Source: Lachnospiraceae bacterium
Lineage (GTDB): Bacteria; Bacillota; Clostridia; Lachnospirales; Lachnospiraceae
Assembly: GCA_017412265.1 (NCBI GenBank)
Contig: JAFPYK010000332.1
Span: 1 to 17,026 of the forward strand
Direction of reading: 5' to 3'
DNA: 17,026 nucleotides
Part shown: positions 1 through 6,513 of the stretch, in pieces
Position numbering within the stretch: the stretch's first letter is position 1
Layout of the letters: every line of letters begins with the position of its first letter
Position numbers and translations under genes: made by a program
Notes under the pieces: generated by a model
What the model was told of the DNA's origin: nothing
Databases searched by the model: none
The model's input: only the letters and a program-made list of their open reading frames with translations

Positions 1-441
1 CCCCAGCGAGACATAGCGTGTAAATACCAGGATCAGCAGGAAGACAATCAGCTCCGGAATCCTCATTCGCCAGTCAAAAACCAGCAGGAGCCCCGCGGTC
101 GCGGCGATCCCTTTGCCGCCCTTGAAGTTCAGTGCGGCCGGGTAATCGTGTCCCAGGATGACAAAAAACGAGGTCAGGAGCTGGATCAGCTTCACATCCA
201 TCCCCCAGTTTTTACACAGGAGCATGCACAGGCCGACCGCCGCCACACATTTGGCGATATCCCCCAGGAAGGTCACCGCCCCGGCCTTAAGCCCCATCAC
301 GCGCAGGCTGTTGGTCGTCCCGATGTTGCCGCTTCCGTGCTCACGGATATCAATATTGCGCTTCTTGCCGACGAGATATCCGGTAGGGAAATTGCCGAAG
401 GCATAGCCGACCACGGCGCAAACCAGTATCGTACGAATCAT
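1..441 (-). CDS. plsY: Glycerol-3-phosphate acyltransferase PlsY (N-terminal part, cut by window edge)
   Basis: Integral membrane acyltransferase that moves the acyl group of acyl-phosphate onto sn-glycerol-3-phosphate to make lysophosphatidic acid, the first step of phospholipid synthesis. Only the first 147 codons are here; the 3' end lies left of base 1, and the family is about 200 residues. Visible family signatures are HGSGNIGTTNSLR (residues 35-47), a GDIAK segment (60-64) and GHDYP followed by FKGGKG (97-111), with hydrophobic helices between them. The ATG at 441-439 is preceded by an AAGGGA-type ribosome binding site. It lies 30 bp after der and is probably cotranscribed with it, an arrangement familiar in Firmicutes. 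The cytosine-rich residue choice (Cys 65, 72, 76) is unremarkable for a membrane helix. Identity is secure; only the missing C terminus is unknown. Confidence 0.93.
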   Translation of the reverse strand, partial: MIRTILVCAVVGYAFGNFPTGYLVGKKRNIDIREHGSGNIGTTNSLRVMGLKAGAVTFLGDIAKCVAAVGLCMLLCKNWGMDVKLIQLLTSFFVILGHDYPAALNFKGGKGIAATAGLLLVFDWRMRIPELIVFLLILVFTRYVSLG

Positions 442-471
442 GAACGTCCCTTCTTTCTGCCTCGCAGGCCC

Positions 472-1800
472 TTACTGTTCCTTCTCCTTGCGCTCACGGA
501 TGATGAAGCGCAGCGGCGTTCCGACGAAGCCGAAGGAGTCACGGATCCGGTTCTCCAGATATCTGGTGTAGGAGAAATGCATCAGCTTCTTGTCATTGAC
601 AAAGATCACGAACGTCGGCGGCTTCACGCTCGCCTGTGTGATATAGAAGAGCTTCAGCCGTCTTCCCTTATCACTCGGCGGCTGCTGCAGGGCCACCGCT
701 TCTGCCATAATCTCGTTGAGCACGCCGGTCGAGATACGGAGGTTCTGCGCCTCGATCACATTCTCGATCGCCTCGAACAGCTTCGATACCCGCTGCCCGG
801 TCTTGGCCGAGATAAAGAGAATCTCCGCGTACGGGGCAAATGACAGGAACTGCTGCACCTTCTCCCGGAAGCGGTAGATCGTCTTGTCGTCCTTCTCGAT
901 CGCGTCCCATTTGTTGACCGCGATGATCAGGCCCTTTCCGTTCTCATGCGCGATGCCGCAGATCTTCGCGTCCTGCTCGGTGATACCCTCGGCCGCGTCA
1001 ATCATGCACACCACGACGTCCGCGCGCTCCACGGCGGCCACCGTGCGCACCGTGCTGAAGCGCTCGATATCCTCCTTCACCTTGGCCTTGCGCCGCAGTC
1101 CGGCGGTGTCGATGAAGACGTACTCCTTGCCGTCCCGCTCCACAGTCGTATCGATTGCATCCCGCGTCGTGCCGGCGATGTCCGATACGATCACCCGGTT
1201 CTCGCCCAGCAGCTTGTTCACCAGAGAAGACTTGCCCACATTCGGCTTGCCGACGATGGCGATGCGCGGGCGCTCATCCTCCGCTTCCTCCTCGTTCACT
1301 TCCGGGAAATGAGACACCAGCTCGTCCAGCATATCGCCGAGGCCCAGCTTGCTCGTGGAGGAAACCGGCCAGGGCTCGCCCAGGCCGAGGTTGTAGAACT
1401 CATAGACGTCCGCCATGAGCTTGTTAAAATCATCCACCTTGTTCACCACAAGCACGATCGGCTTGTGGGAACGCCGGAGCATATCCGCCACTTTATAATC
1501 ATCGTCCACCAGGCCCTGGCGCACGTCCACCAGGAAGAGGATCACGTCCGCGTGGCTGATGGCGATCTCCGCCTGCTGGCGCATGTACGAGAGCATCTCA
1601 TCACCGGTATCCGGCTCGATACCTCCGGTGTCGATCAGCGAAAACTGGTGGTTCAGCCAGCTCACGTCCGCGTAGATCCGGTCTCTCGTCACGCCCGGTG
1701 TATCCTTGACGATCGAGATCATCTCGCCCGCCAGGCAGTTAAATAACGTCGACTTTCCCACATTGGGACGTCCGACGATTGCAACAATCGGTTTATCCAT
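472..1800 (-). CDS. der: Ribosome biogenesis GTPase Der (EngA)
   Basis: Essential GTPase with two tandem G domains that assists late 50S subunit maturation. The 442-residue length matches the family. First G domain: P-loop GRPNVGKS at residues 10-17, DTPGVTRD at about 33-40, DTGG at about 57-60, NKVD at about 119-122. Second G domain: GKPNVGKSS near 183, the TTRD switch, DTAG, and NKWD. The remaining ~90 residues are the KH-like RNA-binding domain, ending in a basic RERKEKEQ tail. The ATG start at 1800 has only a weak purine-rich site upstream (GAATAAGA), but the protein starts exactly where the family does. Transcription probably starts from the minus-strand promoter at 1858-1885, giving a short leader with a small hairpin. 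plsY follows in the same direction. Confidence 0.97.
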   Translation of the reverse strand: MDKPIVAIVGRPNVGKSTLFNCLAGEMISIVKDTPGVTRDRIYADVSWLNHQFSLIDTGGIEPDTGDEMLSYMRQQAEIAISHADVILFLVDVRQGLVDDDYKVADMLRRSHKPIVLVVNKVDDFNKLMADVYEFYNLGLGEPWPVSSTSKLGLGDMLDELVSHFPEVNEEEAEDERPRIAIVGKPNVGKSSLVNKLLGENRVIVSDIAGTTRDAIDTTVERDGKEYVFIDTAGLRRKAKVKEDIERFSTVRTVAAVERADVVVCMIDAAEGITEQDAKICGIAHENGKGLIIAVNKWDAIEKDDKTIYRFREKVQQFLSFAPYAEILFISAKTGQRVSKLFEAIENVIEAQNLRISTGVLNEIMAEAVALQQPPSDKGRRLKLFYITQASVKPPTFVIFVNDKKLMHFSYTRYLENRIRDSFGFVGTPLRFIIRERKEKEQ

Positions 1801-1828
1801 TCTTATTCACTCACATTCAGATTCCGCG

Positions 1829-1846
1829 CCGTGTCTGTTCACACGG
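1829..1846 (-). other. Small inverted repeat in the der leader
   Basis: CCGTGT (1829-1834) and ACACGG (1841-1846) form a perfect 6-bp inverted repeat with a 6-base loop, lying between the predicted der promoter and its start codon. It would be a modest hairpin near the 5' end of the der mRNA. No T-run follows it, so it is not a terminator. A role is not established and it may be chance. Confidence 0.35.
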
Positions 1847-1857
1847 ACGGTAATTCT

Positions 1858-1885
1858 ATCATAACATATTCCGCCTGTTTTTCAA
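1858..1885 (-). promoter_or_regulatory. Probable sigma-A promoter of der-plsY (extended -10)
   Basis: Read on the minus strand: -35 TTGAAA (1885-1880), a 16-bp spacer, and -10 TATGAT (1863-1858). The spacer ends in TGT, so a TG motif sits one base before the -10 hexamer, an extended -10. Both hexamers match 5 of 6 consensus positions. It is the only good promoter seen upstream of der, and it is placed back to back with the prs promoter at 1904-1933. Confidence 0.7.
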
Positions 1886-1903
1886 GTTCCGGCGGCTGTC
1901 TTC

Positions 1904-1933
1904 TTGACGCAAGGCGGCCCGGAATGATATAAA
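1904..1933 (+). promoter_or_regulatory. Probable sigma-A promoter of prs
   Basis: TTGACG (1904-1909) and TATAAA (1928-1933) are separated by 18 bp, each matching 5 of 6 consensus bases. The predicted transcription start is near 1940, about 33 bases before the ATG at 1973. This placement puts the alternative in-frame GTG at 1937 at or before the transcript start, which supports the downstream ATG. Confidence 0.65.
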
Positions 1934-1972
1934 TAAGTGTACATACTTAACAGTTTCCATGAGGTATATGTC

Positions 1973-3142
1973 ATGATTCATAAATCCTTATCCGAGTCTA
2001 CTCCTGTGGCTCCGCTTCGCTTCATTGCGACGCCCGGCTCGGAGCAGATCGGTGAAACGATCAACCAGATTCTTGTCCGCACGAGAGCCCAGCGCATCAA
2101 GGAGCATCCGGCCGCATTCCACGCGCAGATTCCCGGATATCTCCGCGACGACTACCGTGTCGATTACGAGATCAGCCGGTTCGGCTCCGGAGAGGCCAAG
2201 GGTTTGATCCGGGAGTCCATCCGCGGCTGCGACCTGTTCATTTTCTGCGACCCGGTCAACAACGAAGCGTCCTACACGATGAACCAGCAGACCAACCGCA
2301 CGTCGCCGGATGACCGGTTTGCGGACCTGAAGAGAATCATCGCGGCATCCTCCGGCATGGCCCGCCGGATCAACGTCATCATGCCCTTCCTGTACGAAGG
2401 CCGCCAGCACCGCAGAAGCAAGCCCGAGTCCCTCGACTGCGCGCTGATGCTCCAGGAGCTGGCCAACATGGGCGTGGAGAACTTCATCACCTTCGACGCC
2501 CACGACCCGCGGGTCTCCAACGCGATCCCGCAGCTGAGCTTCGACAATTTCTTTACCTCCTACCAGTTCATCCAGAAGATCCTGGAGGTGGCTCCGGACA
2601 TGATCATTGACAAGGAGCATGTCATGACGATCAGCCCCGACGAGGGAGGCATGGCCCGCGCGGTCTACTACGCCACGATGCTCGGCGTCGACATGGGCAT
2701 GTTCTACAAGAGGCGTGACTATTCCACCGTCGTGGACGGCCGCAACCCGATCGTCGCCCATGAATTCCTGGGCAACGACGTCGAGGGCAAGGACGTCATC
2801 ATCATCGACGATATGATCTCCTCCGGCGAGAGCATGTGCGACGTCGCAAGGGAGCTCAAGAAGCGCCGCGCGAAGCGCATCTTCATCTGCTGCACCTTCG
2901 GCCTCTTCAACAAGGGCTTCAAGGTATTCGACCGCTACTACGAGGAAGGCGTCTTCGACCAGATCTTCACCACGAACCTGACCTGGACCCCGCCGGAGGC
3001 CTTCACGAAGCCGTATTACTCACAGGTTGACCTGACCCGCTATATCGCTCTGATCATCGACACGCTCAATCACGACTGCAGCGTCAACGAGATCATCGAT
3101 ACGACCGAGCGGATCCACCAGCTGCTGGCTTCCCGCAGATAA
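1973..3142 (+). CDS. prs: Ribose-phosphate pyrophosphokinase (PRPP synthetase), long form
   Basis: Cytosolic enzyme that makes PRPP from ribose 5-phosphate and ATP, feeding purine, pyrimidine, NAD, His and Trp synthesis. At 389 residues it is longer than the usual ~315. Recognisable pieces in order: ESIRGCD near the N terminus; an EGRQHRRSKPES segment in place of the usual YARQDRK loop; FDAHDP in place of DLHAP; ISPDEGG; YKRRD; and the PRPP-binding loop DVIIIDDMISSG. The extra length comes mainly from inserts before and after ESIRGCD (an RIKEHPAAFH stretch and a TMNQQTNRTSPDD stretch). I chose the ATG at 1973 because GAGG lies 8 bases upstream, whereas the in-frame GTG at 1937 coincides with the predicted transcription start. 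It is monocistronic, with a promoter in front and a terminator behind. Prs is secure; the catalytic details of this divergent form are inferred. Confidence 0.92.
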   Translation: MIHKSLSESTPVAPLRFIATPGSEQIGETINQILVRTRAQRIKEHPAAFHAQIPGYLRDDYRVDYEISRFGSGEAKGLIRESIRGCDLFIFCDPVNNEASYTMNQQTNRTSPDDRFADLKRIIAASSGMARRINVIMPFLYEGRQHRRSKPESLDCALMLQELANMGVENFITFDAHDPRVSNAIPQLSFDNFFTSYQFIQKILEVAPDMIIDKEHVMTISPDEGGMARAVYYATMLGVDMGMFYKRRDYSTVVDGRNPIVAHEFLGNDVEGKDVIIIDDMISSGESMCDVARELKKRRAKRIFICCTFGLFNKGFKVFDRYYEEGVFDQIFTTNLTWTPPEAFTKPYYSQVDLTRYIALIIDTLNHDCSVNEIIDTTERIHQLLASRR

Positions 3143-3168
3143 ACTTAAGACACCTACACAGACGTTTT

Positions 3169-3206
3169 CGGGGCACCTTCCGCAAGGAAGGTGCCCCGAG
3201 TCTTTT
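3169..3206 (+). terminator. Strong intrinsic terminator of prs
   Basis: GGGGCACCTTCC (3170-3181), a GCAA tetraloop, and GGAAGGTGCCCC (3186-3197) make a perfect 12-bp stem, extendable by a C-G pair at 3169/3198, followed by the T-rich run TCTTTT. The GNRA-type loop and the long GC stem predict efficient termination 27 bases after the prs stop. On the other strand the flank is A-rich, so it does not look bidirectional. Confidence 0.93.
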
Positions 3207-3297
3207 GTGCAAAAAGCCGCGTGTCATAAACATTGCATGGGAGAAACGCATGATCTTCGGCCGTACACGGAATTCTGCAGGCAAAACCCGCTGACCT

Positions 3298-3816
3298 CTA
3301 TACGCACGGGCCAAGGAGAGCCAGGCCATCTATAATCTCATAACCGTTTTCACAGACACGTGAAAACTCAATTCTGTTTACACCTGCTTCAAAGGGAGAG
3401 AAAGAATCTGTCATCTGTCTGCAGATGCTGTGCAAGTCCAGCTGTGGACCGTAGATTAGGGTCGTGTGTGGATACCAGCCCTCTCTCTTTGTCCACCTGT
3501 CCAGATCATCCTCGTATTCTTCTGCGATGCACTGATGCAAAAATGTCAGCGGCTCAGACATCTCCGGTGCCGCAACAATAATGGATGTCTCATCTAACAC
3601 TTCGATTTTATGATACCTAATGTAAAAAGCCGAAACATCAGCCAGCGCTCTCTTGCAAAAACAGACAAAACGCTGCTCATCATCTCCGGTATACGCAGCC
3701 AGTGTAATATGTCCGTAGATGGTCTTTATGTCTGCACCCGCCGGGTAAGCAGTTCTTTTTATCTCGTTTAATCGATCTGTCGCCTTTTGATCCAGCTTTG
3801 CGATGACGCACAGCAT
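3298..3816 (-). CDS. 2H phosphoesterase / 2'-5' RNA ligase (LigT-like) family protein
   Basis: A 172-residue protein carrying the two HxT motifs that define the 2H phosphoesterase superfamily: GHIT (H36, T38) and PHTT (H117, T119), about 80 residues apart. Members hydrolyse or form 2',5'-linked or cyclic phosphodiesters, or process tRNA-splicing products; the substrate here cannot be told. The frame is open upstream to 3882, but the ATG at 3816 is chosen because GGAGGTGA lies 6-8 bases before it and because the upstream TTG at 3882 falls inside the -35 element of a strong promoter. The gene stands alone between pgeF and prs and is visibly more A+T-rich than its neighbours, so recent acquisition is possible. 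Only a run of T on the minus strand (3215-3211) hints at a weak terminator. Confidence 0.85.
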   Translation of the reverse strand: MLCVIAKLDQKATDRLNEIKRTAYPAGADIKTIYGHITLAAYTGDDEQRFVCFCKRALADVSAFYIRYHKIEVLDETSIIVAAPEMSEPLTFLHQCIAEEYEDDLDRWTKREGWYPHTTLIYGPQLDLHSICRQMTDSFSPFEAGVNRIEFSRVCENGYEIIDGLALLGPCV

Positions 3817-3853
3817 TCTGCTCACCTCCGCAACTGTAGATTTTGTTGGGATG

Positions 3854-3882
3854 ATTATATCAGCCCTTGCCGACACGGTCAA
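3854..3882 (-). promoter_or_regulatory. Near-consensus promoter of the 2H phosphoesterase gene
   Basis: Minus strand: TTGACC (3882-3877), a 17-bp spacer, and perfect TATAAT (3859-3854), with TG one base upstream of the -10 element (extended -10). The predicted start of transcription is near 3847, about 31 bases before the ATG at 3816. This is one of the strongest promoters in the window, and it drives a single small accessory gene. Confidence 0.85.
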
Positions 3883-3930
3883 TCACGGCTGTCTATGCTG
3901 CTGATTCATGATATTCCTCTTCTGATGCCT

Positions 3931-3963
3931 GAAGGAGGCACTTCCTTGCGAAATGCCTCCTTC
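3931..3963 (-). terminator. Hairpin after pgeF, possible terminator without a U-run
   Basis: GAAGGAGGCA (3931-3940) and TGCCTCCTTC (3954-3963) form a perfect 10-bp stem with a 13-base loop, 10 bases beyond the pgeF stop codon. Neither strand has a T-run after the stem, so it is not a classic intrinsic terminator; it could protect the 3' end of the long upstream operon or aid factor-dependent termination. A second small inverted repeat (CATAAG/CTTATG, 3964-3978) overlaps the pgeF stop. Confidence 0.45.
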
Positions 3964-3973
3964 CATAAGTCCC

Positions 3974-4846
3974 TTATGATTCCACAATTCCGAGAAATCC
4001 CAGCATATTCCCGCGCTTTCCCTTCGTCGCGCGGTGGCTCCACAAGAGGCCTTCGTTGCAGCAGGTGCAGGCCCCGGAGATGAAGATCTTCTCCTCCGAA
4101 AGCCCCGCTTCCAGAAGAGCGCATTTCACCGCGAGCCACAGGTCCAGCTGGTACTTTCCGCCGCCCTTCTCGTGCAGGAACCGGCGGACCTCCTCCGGCC
4201 GGAAGTTCTCCCGGCACGCCTCCGCCACCTCTTCACTGACCTCGTAGCAGGAGGCGCAGATCGACGGGCCGATGACCGCCGTCAGGTCCTCCGGGCGGCT
4301 TCCGTACTCCTCCGCCAGGCGTTCCACTGCCAATCGGCCGATCTTTGCCACCGTGCCTCGCCAGCCCGAGTGCGCCGCCGCAACCACACGGTGCACCGGA
4401 TCCGCCAGGAACACCGGCACACAGTCCGCGTAAGAGGTCGCAAGCATCAGCCCGGGCTCGTCCGTGACCAGGCCGTCGACGCCGGAGAGCTTCTTCTCGC
4501 GAAGCTCCTCCCCGCAGGCTTCCTCCGAGGACACTCTTAGAATCCTCGTCTCATGCACCTGGTCCGAGAAGACGATCTTCCTCCGGTCGAATCCCGCGGC
4601 ATCCGCGATCCTTCGGAAATTCTCCTCGACCGTCTCCGGGTCATCCCCTCTCGAGAAGCTCAGGTTCATGCTCTCGCAGATGCCCCTGCTCACGCCGCCC
4701 AGGCGCGTTGAAAACGCGAGCCTCACCCAGGGCATGCGGTCCATCGGGCCGAAGGTCAGATAAGGCACCTCGCCCTCGTGCAGCACAGTCACGCCCCGGC
4801 TATGATACATCTCCCCCGTATAAGGGTTGTTCTCCACAATCTTCAT
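3974..4846 (-). CDS. pgeF: Peptidoglycan editing factor PgeF (YfiH/LACC1 family purine nucleoside phosphorylase)
   Basis: A 290-residue protein of the YfiH family. Members show purine nucleoside phosphorylase/deaminase activity, were once called multicopper polyphenol oxidases, and in E. coli keep wrong amino acids out of peptidoglycan precursors. The expected zinc and active-site residues are visible: H98 in SDQVHET, C142 in SYADCVPV and H159 in AAHSGWRGT, with the C-terminal Cys-rich CTCCNEG segment. The ATG at 4846 overlaps the yraN stop codon in an ATGA tetranucleotide, so translation is probably coupled; AGGA lies about 10 bases upstream. It is the last gene of the ylxM-to-pgeF run and is followed by a hairpin at 3931-3963. 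Family is secure; which activity matters in this organism is not shown by sequence. Confidence 0.92.
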   Translation of the reverse strand: MKIVENNPYTGEMYHSRGVTVLHEGEVPYLTFGPMDRMPWVRLAFSTRLGGVSRGICESMNLSFSRGDDPETVEENFRRIADAAGFDRRKIVFSDQVHETRILRVSSEEACGEELREKKLSGVDGLVTDEPGLMLATSYADCVPVFLADPVHRVVAAAHSGWRGTVAKIGRLAVERLAEEYGSRPEDLTAVIGPSICASCYEVSEEVAEACRENFRPEEVRRFLHEKGGGKYQLDLWLAVKCALLEAGLSEEKIFISGACTCCNEGLLWSHRATKGKRGNMLGFLGIVES

Positions 4847-5193
4847 CCGAATGCATTCCTTATCAGTTCCGTACGGTTTCCCGTCATCAATACCACGTCA
4901 AAACGGCAGGAGGTCTCCTCCGGCAAATGATTCTCGTGCAGGTAGCTCATCGCGCAGGTCCGGATCCGCCCGCGCTTCCTCGCGTCGATCCCCTCGCCGG
5001 GGCTGCCCATCGCGTCAGAGCTGCGATACTTCACCTCTATAAAACAGAGTGTCCCGCCTTCCGCCGCCACCAGGTCGATCTCGCCCGTCCTGCAGCGGTA
5101 ATTCCTGCAGAGGATCCGGTAGCCTCTCTGCTCGAGATAGACGGCCGCCTCCTCTTCCTTGCGGCTTCCCAACGCGTGCAGATTACGCTTCAC
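4843..5193 (-). CDS. yraN: YraN family putative endonuclease (UPF0102)
   Basis: A 116-residue protein with the PD-(D/E)xK nuclease-like core of the YraN family: GEIDLVA (D40) and FIEVKYR (E53, K55), preceded by the typical GSRKEEEAAVYLEQRGYRIL helix. Its cellular role is unknown; it usually sits beside rnhB, as here. The frame stays open upstream to 5310, but the extra 39 residues do not resemble the family and would overlap rnhB deeply. I therefore chose the GTG at 5193-5191, which has GGGAG six bases before it; this gives an 11-bp overlap with the end of rnhB. The stop codon overlaps the pgeF start (ATGA). Family assignment is good, the start codon is likely. Confidence 0.88.
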   Translation of the reverse strand: MKRNLHALGSRKEEEAAVYLEQRGYRILCRNYRCRTGEIDLVAAEGGTLCFIEVKYRSSDAMGSPGEGIDARKRGRIRTCAMSYLHENHLPEETSCRFDVVLMTGNRTELIRNAFG

Positions 5194-5959
5194 TCTCTTC
5201 TCCCGTAAAATGCGTGATAAAGCTGCGCCGGTGAATCGGGCAAGGCCCGAGCTCACGGATCGCCTGGATGTGCGCGGCGCTTCCGTAGCCCTTATTCCCC
5301 GCGAAATCATATCCCGGATAGATCCGGTCGTACTCCGCCATCATCCGGTCCCTGGTCACCTTTGCGACGATCGACGCCGCCGCGATGGACGCGCTCTTCG
5401 CGTCACCCTTGATGATCGGAACCTGGCGCATCGGAAGGCCCGGGATCGTCACCGCGTCATTGAGCAGCAGGTCCGGAACCACCGACAGGCTTCCGACCGC
5501 AATCCGCATCGCCTGGTAGGTCGCCTGGAGGATATTGATCTCATCAATCACCTCCGGCCCCACCGTACCGATGCCCACGGCGACCGCCTCCCGCAGGATC
5601 TGGTCGTAGAGCTCCTCGCGCTTCGCCGCGGTCAGCTGCTTCGAATCATTCAGGTAGAGCAGGCCGCAGTGCTTCGGCAGGATCACCGCACAGGCCGTCA
5701 CCGGTCCCGCAAGAGGTCCCCGCCCGACCTCGTCGATCCCGCAGATCGCCTCATATTCCGCATACTTCCTCTCATAGAAGAACATTTTCTCCATCCGGGC
5801 GCGCTCCGCGTCCAGTTTTTCCTTCTTCTTATCGAAAGAGGCCAGCAGCTTCTGCACCCCGGCCCTCTCGTCACTTCGATACGGCAGCGCCGCCTCCGGC
5901 ATCTCATCGAGAGAAACCGCCGACAGCTTCGCCTCTATTTCTTTGATCGACTCACTCAT
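5183..5959 (-). CDS. rnhB: Ribonuclease HII
   Basis: Cleaves the RNA strand of RNA-DNA hybrids and single ribonucleotides embedded in DNA. The acidic active site can be read: D76 and E77 in CGIDEVGRGPLAG, D168 in LLLNDAVT and D186 in KGDAKSASIAAASIVAKVTRD. The C-terminal segment NKGYGSAAHIQAI is also typical. At 258 residues it is of the longer Firmicute form: about 70 N-terminal residues, rich in Lys and Glu and probably helical, precede the catalytic core. The ATG at 5959 overlaps the stop of the upstream signal peptidase gene (ATGA), and yraN begins inside its last codons, so all three are probably translationally coupled. No missing residue was noticed. Confidence 0.96.
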   Translation of the reverse strand: MSESIKEIEAKLSAVSLDEMPEAALPYRSDERAGVQKLLASFDKKKEKLDAERARMEKMFFYERKYAEYEAICGIDEVGRGPLAGPVTACAVILPKHCGLLYLNDSKQLTAAKREELYDQILREAVAVGIGTVGPEVIDEINILQATYQAMRIAVGSLSVVPDLLLNDAVTIPGLPMRQVPIIKGDAKSASIAAASIVAKVTRDRMMAEYDRIYPGYDFAGNKGYGSAAHIQAIRELGPCPIHRRSFITHFTGEESEA

Positions 5960-6513
5960 CTTACAATCCCGAATTTCGAAATCGGCCAGAAACGCAGGCC
6001 CAGTTTCGACATGATCTGCTTCTCGCGGATGACGCCCACACCGGCGTCACGGCTGTCCCGGCTGTAATACCGATTGTCGCCGAGGACAAAATACTCGCCC
6101 TCGCCCAGCGTCAGCGGCTCCTCCGCGATTCCGGGCGTCCTCATATCCGAGCTCCCGTAGGACTCCTCGAGAACCTCCCCGTTGATGTAAATCTCCTCGC
6201 CGGCGATCTGCACGGTCTCCCCCGGAAGCCCGATGACGCGCTTCACATACAGCCCGCGATCGCCCATATCCAGCACCACGATGTCAAACCGGTCCACGTC
6301 CCGGTAGAACACCCCGTAGCGCGCGCCGAAGAGAAGGTCCCCCTCCTCAAGCGTGTTCACCATCGACGTGCCCTCCACGGTCACCTTCTGGATCAGAAAT
6401 GTGCTGATCAGCAATGCCAGCACCACGCCGGCCGCCAGGTAGCACAGGGTAATCAGCACTTCCCTGCCCCGCTCCTTCGGCGTCATCTCCGAAAACTTCT
6501 TCTCTTCACTCAT
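5956..6513 (-). CDS. lepB: Type I signal peptidase (second lepB copy of the cluster)
   Basis: Membrane-anchored serine protease that removes signal peptides from exported proteins. The 185-residue protein has a short cytoplasmic tail, one transmembrane helix (about residues 20-41) and an extracytoplasmic catalytic domain with the Ser/Lys dyad: S50 in EGTSMVNTL and K90 in LYVKRVIGLPGE. The conserved GDNR box (VLGDNRYYSRDSR) follows. The reading frame is open to 6564, but the ATG at 6513 has GGAGGTG eight bases upstream and gives the expected short N terminus. It overlaps the end of rbgA by 8 bp and the start of rnhB by 4 bp. A paralogue lies on the other side of rbgA (7356-7970); the two differ clearly in sequence, so this is not a recent duplication. 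Confidence 0.94.
   Translation of the reverse strand: MSEEKKFSEMTPKERGREVLITLCYLAAGVVLALLISTFLIQKVTVEGTSMVNTLEEGDLLFGARYGVFYRDVDRFDIVVLDMGDRGLYVKRVIGLPGETVQIAGEEIYINGEVLEESYGSSDMRTPGIAEEPLTLGEGEYFVLGDNRYYSRDSRDAGVGVIREKQIMSKLGLRFWPISKFGIVR

Noticed and set aside
946..1746. Long open frame on the plus strand opposite der
   Set aside because: It is exactly antisense to a fully convincing der, is His/Arg/Val-rich as expected from reading GC-rich codons backwards, and has no recognisable domain.
1937..1972. Upstream GTG as start of prs
   Set aside because: It coincides with the predicted transcription start and lacks a ribosome binding site, whereas ATG 1973 has GAGG at good spacing.
3817..3882. 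N-terminal extension of the 2H phosphoesterase
   Set aside because: It runs through the -10 and -35 boxes of a strong promoter; ATG 3816 has a near-perfect ribosome binding site.
5194..5310. N-terminal extension of YraN
   Set aside because: The extra 39 residues are Arg/Ser-rich, unlike the family, and lie inside rnhB; GTG 5193 has a good ribosome binding site.
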